64,000 nucleotides of DNA, taken from NCBI RefSeq assembly GCF_002776525.5, contig NC_045434.1, positions 115,674,150-115,738,149 of the forward strand, read 5' to 3'. Origin of the DNA: Piliocolobus tephrosceles. Lineage: Eukaryota > Chordata > Mammalia > Primates > Cercopithecidae. Under the pieces are notes generated by a model that worked only from the letters and a program-made list of their open reading frames with translations, was not told where the DNA came from and did not search any database. Within the stretch, counting starts at the first letter, position 1. The number at the start of each line of letters is the position of its first letter. This document shows positions 34,991-44,955 of this stretch, piece after piece. Made by a program: the position numbers and the translations under genes.

Positions 34991-36220
34991 TGTGTTTTCT
35001 TCCCAAAGCCAGAAAAATTAGTTGTTGTATGTGTGACATCTAAGCATTAAAGTATTTTAATTGTGATGTGAGAGGCAGCACTACAGATGGAAAATAAGCT
35101 GGAAAATCCATCGAGTTTGATGAAGATAATATTTTAGAACTATTAAATGAACAAGTACAACTTTTAGGCCCCTCCTATGTGAATCAGCTTTGAAAGTCAT
35201 ACTGACTTTAATTACAGCCCCATTAAAGTGGAAAGGTTGAATGTCACTTGAGCAAGAAAAAGCTTATAACAAAGAACTATATCTTGTTTAACAGCAAAAG
35301 TGAAGGAAAGACTACTGGCTAGGAAGCTGAAAGAAAGAGAAGATATCCAAGAGTTCTGTAACATAGTAACTATACTTTATTTTCCAGAGCTGAAATTCTA
35401 ACAGGAATGGAATGATAGATTAGATTCTGGAATTGTGTCCCACACACCATATGGATTTTTGCAGAAGCAGATGATTAGGGCTTCTCAGGGATGTCTTGTG
35501 GCAACATGTAAAGAAGATTTGCTCATCAGGGTAAAAGTGGTGGTATGCTGAAGAGGCAGAGAGAAGATCAGAATTTCACTTCTTCAGTTTCCCTTAGTTT
35601 GAGTTTGAACACCACAGATCCAGAGTTCACTATCAGCTCCAATCAGAGCCAGAAATAGAGCTTTTGATACTGGATAATGATTTCTTCAGAAACATTATCT
35701 TTGATTGTTGTGTGTAAGTGTATAGATGGGATCAGAGATGTTAAAGAAAAGGCGCAAAGCAATTCTGTAGTTTATGGCTATAAGGTCGACAGTGAGGCAG
35801 AGATCAACTAGGGATTACAGGCAACTTGCAGTGAAATCCCTAGAGCCAGAATAAACTACAGCGATTCAGAATTAACAGAGAAAAGTCTCCAGGTGCGTAA
35901 GAATCCACAAAAAATATTCACTACATGAGGAGTGAGATTAGTTTAGTCATCAAAAATACAACAACATTTTTTTCTTTGCATTGTTAAATTTGAGCTTTAT
36001 ATTTGTAATTCCACTATATGGTGAATCATAGTATATAAAAACATATTTAGAAATAATGCTTAACCCTTTTAAATACATGAATATGTGGTGATTATTCCTA
36101 AAGTTCTTGGAACTGTAGTTGATCAGATCTAGAAATAAAGTTATGTTTATCAGATGTCCGTTACGTAACTGTTTCTCGTTTAAAGTACCACATGACAGAA
36201 CTATCCTAAAAAGTAGTAAA
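34991..36220. other. Intergenic DNA, no gene seen
   Basis: This roughly 1.2-kb block is somewhat less AT-rich and holds no recognised repeat or exon. No frame exceeds chance length. Confidence 0.5.
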
Positions 36221-36298
36221 AATGATAATAATAATAATAATTAAAAGAAGAAGAAGATGATGATGATGATGGAGGAGGAGGAAGAGGAGGAGGAGAGG
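36221..36298 (+). repeat. Compound trinucleotide microsatellite
   Basis: (AAT)n at 36222-36243 is followed by (GAA)n, (GAT)n and (GGA)n up to 36298. From 36245 the strand is almost entirely purine. Confidence 0.9.
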
Positions 36299-37599
36299 CC
36301 TCTCTTGAATAAAAGACATTTTTTAAATAATGTTTTGTTTTTGGTTTTCTTTTTTTTTCCTTTTGCTTGTTATCATTAGGTATTTAGAAAGGTTGGTGAT
36401 ACATTTGATGCTTACCTCAGGCTTATGGGAAACTGTCTGTTACCTTACTCTTTATGATTCTTATTACCTGACACTTTTTCTTTTGTATATAACAATGCAA
36501 GCCAAGTCTTGACACCTAAACCTACAGACATAATCACTTTTCTTTTCATAGCTAAGCTTTGTTCTGTCTATACCATATCTATTCCTGTACCTACTCTTGT
36601 CCTATTTCTATTCCTAGTTCTGTATCTACACCTCTGCCTGTACCTTTATAGCTGTCTGTTTTGAGTTTAAAATGACCTTAGTGGTTTAGTTTTATTTTTA
36701 CTTCAAAGTAAGAACTAGTGTGGTAATAACAATCAGCATTTATTAGAACAACGTGATATTGTTCCACAAACCTGTGGACCAAAAGATATGCAATGGAAAA
36801 TGAATTTTATATTTCTGGTAGTAATTTTTAGTAAGATAAATTTATTCTTATTCAAATTTCCTTGTGTGAAGTCCATTATTATTTTTATATGACTTGCATT
36901 TAAAACCCAAAATAATGATGGAGGCATTGGTGAGCTTTTAGCAGTATCTTGATAAATTAAAGGATTCTTAGATGCTCAGCAAATGGAATGTTTGTGGAAG
37001 CTTGGGAACAGTTGTGAATAGAGGGCTGCATGCTACTTAGTGGAGAATAGTCAGTTTCCCAACAGGGTTTTTTTTTTCTTCTCTCAGCTATATGTACATG
37101 ACTTCTGCTCCTGTGGCCATATATGTATGGCATCTGGGTAGTGTTAATTTATTGTAATTTTATTTTCCTTCCCACTATCCTTTCCTTAGATGAGAGGTGA
37201 GAACCTCCCAGTGGTGCAATTGAAACGGATACAGTTGCACTATCAGAAGACATTTTATGAACAGTAAATGTATCAAATTTAATTAATTTGGGTGCACAGT
37301 AAGCATGTTTTTCTTTCTTTGCGAAACACATTACTGAACTAAAGAATAAGGAGCATGCACACCATTTTTTAATCAGGTCCTTGGTGAGTAATTTGGAAAT
37401 AATAAACTTTGCATAAACAAAGATAATTATAATTATAACTCTGCTTATTTCTCATTTATAGAAACTTAGAGACACATGTTAAGATTTAATTCATTTACTG
37501 TCAATAAATTTGACTTGCACATTTAGTTTTGCAGATTTTTGTATATTAGTTATGTCACATTAATTGATAATAATGGCCTCAAAACCTGAGAGTGTTTTT
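36299..37599. other. Intergenic DNA, no gene seen
   Basis: No gene is recognised. At 36566-36655 a degenerate pyrimidine-rich motif (variants of CTGTACCTAYTC / CTATTCCT) recurs about eight times. The frames on either strand have no known domains. Confidence 0.5.
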
Positions 37600-37884
37600 T
37601 TGTTTATAATTTTGACATAAAAATTAATATAATAACATGCACAAATCTTACACCTACAATTCAATGAATTTTGACACACACCATTTACTGATCAATCTCA
37701 AATATCACCAAAATGTGGAACATTTCCAGCCCTCTTAAGAATTCCTTGATTTCTTTTCTTAGTACATTCACCATTATTTTTCATTTCCCAACTGCCAAGA
37801 GAACCACTTTTTTTCTAATTGGGCTCATCATGAATTGGCTTTTCCTGTTTTTGAACTTTAGATACACGAAATCATGCATCAACT

Positions 37885-38495
37885 GTGAGCTCCATCTGGT
37901 CGAGCAATCAAGTGTCAAGGTGGTCAATTAAGACAATAGACCAAATTGAAAGTAACAATCAAGCTCTAATTCACTTACTATGACAGTGCCAAAAATAGGC
38001 AAAATGCTAAGCTGCTTCCCTAATATTCTATTCCCCCCACCATGGATTGGCAACGGAAAAGAATCAGTCAGGTGAATCAGCACAGATGGGAGGAATTGCC
38101 TCACTGCATAACAAAAAGCCCTTGCCTCCTTCTGGACTTTGTTCCAGGGAAAAGGCAGTGGGAGTGAGAAGGAAAATGGCTAGAAATAGAAAGGCAGAGT
38201 CCAAATGGAAAACAGTGCCTCAGTTAAGTCCTCCATTAACGATACTTCCCATGGAGACACCTAGACTAGGAAGGCAGACGTGTATAAACCTGGCTGGCCC
38301 AAAGACACCTGAGTTCTTGAATGTAGCTGCCTCCAGAAAATTGCAATACCCTGGCTGTGCACCAAACCTGCTGTAGAGAGGACAGTTTCTCCGGGCGAGA
38401 CTTGCTAAATAAAGGCTTGTACTTACCTACGATCTGGCCTGAAAGATCACACATAAATTTTGGCCTGAAGTCAGACTATTCACATCTGTATTTTC
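37885..38495 (+). mobile_element. Probable solo LTR inside the L1M, family not recognised
   Basis: The block is unlike its L1 surroundings and less AT-rich. It carries a TATA-like GTATAAAC at 38281-38288 and a polyadenylation signal AATAAA at 38408-38413 about 127 bp downstream, which is LTR spacing. Its right end reads TCTGTATTTTCACA just before L1 text resumes. Open frames of up to 109 residues (38047-38376 plus) match nothing I know. No duplication was found and the boundaries are approximate. Confidence 0.5.
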
Positions 38496-38590
38496 ACATG
38501 TGTCAGGAGTCAGGATCTTGTTCCTTTGCTTTGTGTTGCTGAGTGGTATTCCAACATGTGAATATATCTGTTTTGCTTATCCATTTTCTT

Positions 38591-38897
38591 TTTTTTTTCT
38601 CTCTCTCTCTTTTGAGACAGAGTCTTGCTTTGCCACCCAGGCTGCAGTGCAGTAGTGTGATCTCCAGTGACTACAACCTCAACCTCCCTAGTTCAAGCAA
38701 TTCTCCTGCCTCAGCCTCCCAAGTAGCTGAGATTACAGGTGCCCGCCACCACATTTGACTAATTTTTTTTTAGTTTTAGTAGAGATGGGGTTTCACCATG
38801 TTTGCCTGGCTGTTCTTGAACTCCTGACCTCAGGTGATCCACACACCTCAGCTTCCCAAAGTGCTGAAATTAAAGGCTCGAGCCACCGCCGCCTGCC
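38591..38897 (-). mobile_element. AluS/J-like insertion in the L1M
   Basis: A T-rich tail and CT run at 38591-38611 are followed by an antisense Alu body. The L1 sequence TGCTTATCCATTTTCTT is duplicated exactly at 38574-38590 and 38898-38914. Confidence 0.93.
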
Positions 38898-39134
38898 TGC
38901 TTATCCATTTTCTTATTGATAGGCACTTGTTATTTTCAGTTTGAGCTGTCATGAACAAAGCTACTTTAAATATTCTTATACAGGATTTTTTGTGGAGGTA
39001 TGTTTTCATGTCTCTTAGATAAATACCAAAAGGTAGAATAGCTGGGTCATAGAGTAAGTATATGTTCAAATTCATTACAAAGACTTCATTAAAAATTGTC
39101 CAAGTATTTTTCCAAAGTGGTTGTACTGCTTTCC

Positions 39135-39415
39135 ACACAAAACCCCAATATTAGAAAGTTCTAGTTGCCAGGCTGGAGGGCAGTGGCATGATCTCGGCTC
39201 ACTGCAACATCTGCCTCCTGGGTTCGAGCAATTCTCATGCCCCAGGTAGTTGGGATTACAGGTGTACCCAGTCAGGCATGGCTAATTTCTGTATTTTTAG
39301 TAGAGACAAGTTTTCACTATGTTGGCCAGGCTGGTCTCAAACTCCTTACCTCATGATCAGCCCACCTTGGCCTCCCAAAGTGCTGGGATTACAGGTATGA
39401 GCTACCGCACCTGGC
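39135..39415 (-). mobile_element. Alu without a normal A tail
   Basis: The antisense Alu body is recognisable from about 39164 (GCCAGGCTGGAGGGCAGTGGC) to 39415. It lacks the poly-A side and the last 20-30 bases of the right monomer. In their place stand about 29 bases of unrelated sequence (39135-39163). CTGCTTTCC flanks it at 39126-39134 and 39416-39424. Confidence 0.8.
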
Positions 39416-39639
39416 CTGCTTTCCTTTTCATACTGACTCAAAATTATCCCTCCCCTTTTCTGTGGGCACAGTTAGTGTTTTAATTTTCAGATTAAATTAT
39501 GTTTCTACATTTTAGGCAGCCACATACTGACTTGTTCCTACCTCCTAAAAATATGCATGTGATCCTGAGACTATGTGTCAGCATGGGAATTCCAACTTCC
39601 AGCATGATAAAGATTCACCTGTCTGCTCCACTCCTCTTT
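39416..39639. other. Short intergenic stretch, nothing recognised
   Basis: I see no gene or family here apart from the right copy of the Alu duplication at its start. Confidence 0.45.
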
Positions 39640-40435
39640 CCAGTGTTCTACTTGCGATACTCATCACCTCTGACTTGTGTCCTTGCTGTGGCCTTGCAGT
39701 TGGTGCTGCTACCTTGTGTCTTGCTCCTTCAATCCATTCATTAACCCATCCTGGAGTGATCCATCATAACGAAATCTAACCAAACAATTCTTCTCACAAT
39801 CCTTCTCCCACTCCTTTTCAGAAGTGCCTGGAGCCCTCCATGATTTGGCCCTGCCTCCCTTTCCAGCATCAGCTCCAACCACTCTTCATCTGATTTTAAC
39901 ATTCCAGTGGTATTGAAGCAGTTTTGATTCCCACGGCTCTCCACCCTGCTCATTTTTGGTTTATAGGATGATATTTTATTCATTCATTCATATATTTATA
40001 TTCATTCAATATGTGTTGATGGCTTACCTACTATGTAGCAGGCACTGATTTCATTACTTGGAATATTATGTGAATAAAACATATAAAAATCCCCAATTTG
40101 AGTACTTTGCCTGTGATGCCTGTATTTGTCATCTTCAATTGACTGACTCTTATCTAACATTATAGTCTCATTTCAAGTTTCAAGCTTTATTTTTTCTAAG
40201 AATTCTCCTGTGATTATTTTTTTTTCTTGGCCATGCTTCAGACTAGTACATAGTAAATGTTCTCATCTGTCCTCTTTTCTTTCACCATACTTATATCAGT
40301 TTATTCAGATTAGACATTCACCTATTGTTTACGCTATTCTGTAAATGCTCTGAGTGCTAAAAGCAAGTTTCATAAATCCTTATAACCAGAGCACCTAGCA
40401 CAATTACCATCTAATAAATATGTGTGTTATGGCGA
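39640..40435 (+). mobile_element. L2 LINE fragments
   Basis: Positions 39640-39960 follow L2 in sense: GTGCCTGGAGCCCTCCATGATTTGGCCCTGCCTCCC is a clear L2 segment. Positions 40090-40435 continue with CAGAGCACCTAGCACAATTACCATCTAATAAATATGTG, the L2 3' end. Between them, 39965-40085 (TTCATTCATATATTTATATTCATTC...CTACTATGTAGCAGGCACTG) reads as an L2 3' end in antisense, so at least two copies are mixed. Confidence 0.7.
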
Positions 40436-40549
40436 ATTCCCATAGAAAAAGACGATCTCAGAAAGTAATTAAAACTGAAATCCTAGGGAATAAACTCATG
40501 ACTAGGAATGTAAATTATAAATTATAAAAAGGCTGATTGTCATATGGGA

Positions 40550-40895
40550 TGTCTTAACCTATCTGAACTGCTATAACCAAACCTTTTAGAGCTGGTAATC
40601 TATAGACAACAAAAATTTATTGCTCACATTTCTGGAGGCAGAGAAGTTCAAGATCAAGACACCAGCAGATTTGATGTCTAGTGAACCTGTTCCTCTTAGA
40701 GAGTGCCTTCTGCGATCTCACTTGGTAGAAGTTGCAAACAAGCTCCCACAAGCCTCTTTTAAAAGGGAAATATTCCCATACATGAGACTTCTACCCTCAT
40801 GACCTACCAAAAGCACCACTTCTTATGATCAACACATTGGGGATTAAATTTTGACATATAAACTTTGGAGAGACACACATTTTCAGACCACAGCA
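40550..40895 (-). mobile_element. MaLR LTR (MLT1/MST-type), solo
   Basis: The plus strand reads TGTCTTAACCTATCTGAACTGCTATAACC, then AAAATTTATTGCTCACATTTCTGGAGGCAGAGAAGTTCAAGATCAAG. It closes with GAGACACACATTTTCAGACCACAGCA, the complement of a MaLR LTR from end to end. Confidence 0.85.
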
Positions 40896-41393
40896 TGAGT
40901 ACTGACCTGGTCATTTTCTAGGTGCTCAGCAAGAAACCAGAGTTTCAGAAGAGACCCCAAGCTGTTGACCTGTGCTTATTTTCCTCCACCTATCTTTCTA
41001 ATCTCAACAGAGTCCAAATCATTGTTGAACTGCCCTTAATATTTGGTTTCAGGATTCAGTAAGCTTCACCAATGTTTGTTTGTCCATTTTTAATGACTTT
41101 ATAACATATCATTAGCAAGAGAATGTATTGAGTGTCTTTTTTGCATGAGACATGATGATTCTGAAATATAATTTAGGAAAGATTAAGGCTATAATGACTC
41201 AAATTCAAGGAAGGATGTGAACTGTGATGCAGATGCAAAAGTATAGGGAGAACAAGGAAAAACTGAACAGAATTTGAAGCGTGCCCAGATTATCTTTCAG
41301 TTTGAAACTTGACAACTTGTTATTCTTGTTTCTGTGTCCTATGTCTACTATTTAGTTATCCCTAATTCTCTTCTCCTTTCCAGCAGACTTTGC
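40896..41393. other. Intergenic DNA, no gene seen
   Basis: Nothing is recognised in this short stretch. Confidence 0.5.
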
Positions 41394-41748
41394 AAGAAAG
41401 AAAGAACAAAATAAATAAAGGGAAATAAAAAGAACAGAGAGAGAGAGAGAGAGAAAGAAAGAATGAAAGAAAGAAAGAAAGAAAGAGAAAGAAAGAAGGA
41501 AAGAGGAAGAAAGAGAAAGAAAGAATGAGAGAGAAAAAGAGAGAAAGAAAGAGAAAGAATAAATAAGAGAGAAAGAAAAAAGAAAGAAAGAAGAAAGAGA
41601 AAGAATGAATGAGAGAGAAAGGAAGAAAGAGAAAGAAAGAAAGAAAAGAAAGAAAGAAAGAAGGAATGAAAGAAAGAAAGAAAGAAAAAGAAAGGAAGGA
41701 AGGAAAGAAAGAAAAAAGAAAGGAAGAAAGGAAAAGAGCGAGAAAGAA
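41394..41748 (+). repeat. 355-bp purine tract, (GAAA)n-like
   Basis: The plus strand is almost pure A/G, built from GAAA, GGAA, GAGA and occasional AATG or AATA units, with an AGAG-rich part at 41437-41453. The 135-residue minus frame of Ser/Phe/Leu is this tract read in reverse. Confidence 0.95.
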
Positions 41749-42194
41749 TTCTTTTTCATTTTACTTTCCCTGAATCCTTCTCCAGGTAGTAGTTATTTAT
41801 GGTAGTAGTTATTATGTAACTACCTAAACATTACTAAAGTTCATTTTTATATTTCTCTTTTGGTATAATATTTTCTACTGTGACTTATACAACTATGTGC
41901 TTTCATAGTATTTCTCACTTGACTGAAAGAGTGGTAGGATGTATCTGGATTCCACAATGCTATTATATTGCAGGAATTCAATAAATAATACAAATGACTG
42001 TACACAGGCCAGAATGTTTGGATTCTGTTTAAAGTGATGAATACAATTTAACTTTTGATAATAGAATATTTAATATTTATATATAGAATGGCTTTTTAGG
42101 ATGATTAGTAGGTTAACTATTTTGATTAAAATTATTTGTATAATATTGTGGTAAATAGACACGAGTAGAAAAAGAATATTGATTAATTTTCTCA
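41749..42194. other. AT-rich intergenic DNA, no gene seen
   Basis: I see no known feature beyond a tandem GTAGTAGTTAT repetition at about 41786-41812. Confidence 0.5.
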
Positions 42195-42640
42195 TGGATT
42201 CAATTATTCATAAATAGCTTACTATGTACCCATCACTTTTATTATGTCTCCATCACTTTTTAGCTTACTGTGTACCCAACACTTTTTAGGTTTCAGCTAC
42301 CATGGTAAGCCAGAGCAAGCCTTACTCTCGTTCTAGCTGGAGACAATAATGTGAATTCTAACAAAACAAACTGTATATAAGTGCTAAGGTTCCAACTGAA
42401 GGATGTATTAGAAGCAAGGAAAAATAATAGTGACTGAACTGGAAGGAACATGGTTTCTAGCTATCTCAGAAAGAAAGAAAAAAGAATATCAAAATAAGTG
42501 AAGCTAATTAACTGTATTCTAAGTGGAGAAGGTAGGAGGAATTGGGGAAAAACGTCCCAGAACACTTTCTTGAAAGAAGAGTTAGTAAAGAAGATACTTG
42601 GGTGTTTGAAGAGATGTGGGAATTATTGTCTGCTGTGGGA
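42195..42640 (-). mobile_element. L2 LINE fragment with a small tandem duplication
   Basis: The plus strand gives TTCATAAATAGCTTACTATGTACCCATCAC, then GGTTTCAGCTACCATGG...GACAATAATGTGAATTC...ATAAGTGCTAAGG, the complement of L2. At 42215-42290 the unit TAGCTTACTRTGTACCCAWCACTTTT occurs twice with a partial third copy between. Confidence 0.5.
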
Positions 42641-44469
42641 AGATGAAAGTAAGGAGATGGAAATAATCACATTTTGGTTCAGTGGTAAGACACAGACAAA
42701 ACCAAGAGTCACAGGATTCCTATGGTTAAGCCACATGAGTGTCTACTTAGAGTCTTCAGCTCTCTGTGAAGAGCTTACCACTGGGTAAGGGGAAGGAAGA
42801 CATCTAGAAAGTCTCTCCTAGGATTAAAGAAGTGGTCTTAAGCAAGACAATTAAGGTCTGTCTTCTCAAAATGTAAGAAGAGTAGAAAAATGGAAGAGAA
42901 AGAAGTAATTTTCGGACAGTAAAGTGTATGTGAAATCTAGTGTGGGATTTGGGAGAGTCTAGGAAACACTGCTCAAAGAGTAGCGGCAACTTTGTGTCAT
43001 CTGAAAAGCTAGGAACAGTTAGCTTGCTATTCTCCTGAGCACTTACTTTGTCCCCAGTATAATAAATATGCCATGGAGAAGTAATTTTTTAAAGAATTAT
43101 TTCAAGAAAAATGAAGAACTAGGAGAATCTGTGTGGTTAGATGTTTGTTGAGTGTTCTGTGGGATGGAGGGCTTTGATATATAGATGAAAGAACACAGGA
43201 GAGATTTAAACCTAACTTCAGCAATGGCTAATTTAAGGGTCATTGAAAACATTATTGGGTATTTGATATCATAATTGTATGAATGCTAATATTTGTTGCA
43301 TGCTTACCATGTGTCAAATCCTGCACTTTACATTAATAACTCAATCCATTTCTTTAAAGTTTTCATGTGATTATTTTTTCCTTTTAGCAATTGCTATACT
43401 AATGATCTACAATGTTTACTCCATAAATTATGAATGGCTCTATTTCGACAATGGGGATATTCATTCATGCAAGATTGGGAACTTTGATTTTTATTTTCTA
43501 CTCTTTAATAGTTCTACCATTTACCTAGATAAAAGCATAAGGAACACAATCACCAGATTTCTAATTGTTCTAATTGATGTAGATCTGGGTGAAAGAGGTA
43601 ATTCAGTGGTTGAAGAGTAGTCTTTAAGATAATCTGCCCAGTCTATAATGGTGAATTTAAATTGGTAAGTACAAAATTAAATACAATTTTATTATAATTT
43701 ATCATTCTTTTTTACTTGGAATTACAATGCCTAATTGTTTCCCCAATTTTGTCACTTTTCACATTAAACATGTTAATTTGGCATTTGTAACTGAGGAACC
43801 AAGAGACCACAGAAATTATATTTATGAAACTCCTAACTGAAGTGTCATACTAAGATGAATATTTTTAAAAGAAAAATTTGATTACACAATTATTAATTCT
43901 CACCTAAATCCAGGTTGTTAATAAATTATGTTGTTGGTAATTCAGAGAGATTTGAAAGATATATTTTAGAAAGAACTTTTGGTGAACTCTGAGTCCAAAC
44001 ATTCCCAAGAGCAAAAAGATATGGGTTCCTGACCCTTATCTCAAACTTAGCAGGATTGGTTTCATCAGGACTGTGTAGAGAGTTTGATATGCTGTGAAGT
44101 TGGGATAATAAAATGGACCTGTCTTTGTCCTGCTGGTAAATTCAAATGGGGAGAGGTGGGGTAGCTAGTTCTTCCACATCTGGGAGTAAATAGGTGACTT
44201 AATTAGGCTGAGACTGTGTTTCCCAGAGTTTGACTGGACAAAGGATACAGATGTTTATAGAGACCAGCTCTCAGTCATGTGACTAAGACAGGTCGCCGTA
44301 GTGTATCTTGGATCATGTCCAAGAGGGCTTCCCATAGTCTGGAAACCTCAGCAAAGAGAAACCAAGGATAACAGTGGACCCTTTAAGACAGAGGAAATAG
44401 GCCATCTGCATCAAGACAAGCAAGCATGACGGATAAGGGACAGTGTCTCTGAAGAGATCATAGGTGGTA
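42641..44469. other. Intergenic DNA, no gene seen
   Basis: No gene is recognised. The plus frame 43279-43620 (113 residues) is the longest here but has no known domain and an AT-driven composition. Positions 43283-43350 (TTGTTGCATGCTTACCATGTGTCAAATCCTG) may be a decayed minus-strand MIR or L2. Confidence 0.45.
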
Positions 44470-44955
44470 CAATGTCTCAGTGAAATCTTGGAATTTCTTC
44501 CACATTCCTACATCCACACCCTGGTAACTCCTTCTCATGCTGACTCTTAGTTGGTCATGTGATCTGTTTTTGCTAGTGGGATAAAAGCAAACGGCATAAG
44601 CAGCAATTTGAAAAGCACTTTTGCATGGGGTCTTACCCTCTCTTTTACTTTTAGCTTTTTGTACTTTTTCATGGGAAGAAGCTACAGTACTGAAAGGTGA
44701 GACATATGGCCCAATCAAACCTGTTGTCTCTGATGACAGTCAAACCACCTCCAAACATGTCGGCTTTCTGAGGCTATTCAGCCCCAGTGGAGCCACCATC
44801 TGACTTTTGACAGAACCCAGCCAAGATAAGTCTGTTCCAATCAGTAGAATTACACAGCTGACCTGTTGACTCATGGGATATAATAAAGAGCTTCTGTTTT
44901 AAGGTAGTAAGTGTTGAGATGGTTTGCTGCACAGAACATATTACTGCTGCACCAT
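44470..44955 (+). mobile_element. MLT1-type MaLR LTR, solo
   Basis: The sense-strand order matches MLT1. It has 'GGTCATGTGATCTG...GCTAGTGGGAT' near 44554-44582, 'CAATTTGAAAAGCACTTTTGCATGGGGTCTTACCCTCTC' at 44604-44642, and 'ATTACACAGCTGACCTGTTGACTCATGGGATATAATAAA' at 44849-44888. The AATAAA is the LTR polyadenylation signal. The end is GTTTTAAGGTAGTAAGTGTTGAGATGGTTTGCTGCACAG. Confidence 0.8.

Larger units (their letters stand above)
37600..39134 (-). mobile_element. L1M LINE fragment, split by an LTR-like block and an Alu
   Basis: Antisense L1M text occurs at 37600-37880 (TACAATTCAATGAATTTTGACACAC..., then the 'CATTTCATA-AATGGAATCATGCA' equivalent near 37865). It occurs again at about 38500-38573 (GCTGAGTGGTATTCC) and at 38915-39134 (TTGATAGGCACTTGTTATTTTCAG, ATAGCTGGGTCATAGAGTAAG, TTCCAAAGTGGTTGTAC). 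These are consecutive parts of the same L1 region, so one element has been interrupted twice. Confidence 0.75.

Noticed and set aside
38047..38376. 109-residue frame as a possible gene
   Set aside because: It lies within an LTR-like block inside an L1. No family is recognised and overlapping frames on both strands are similarly open.
41352..41759. 135-residue Ser/Phe/Leu frame on the minus strand
   Set aside because: It is the reverse reading of a purine microsatellite and has no protein meaning.
43279..43620. 113-residue frame as a possible membrane protein
   Set aside because: Hydrophobicity comes from AT-rich codons. No homology is recognised, and part of the sequence resembles an old SINE/LINE.
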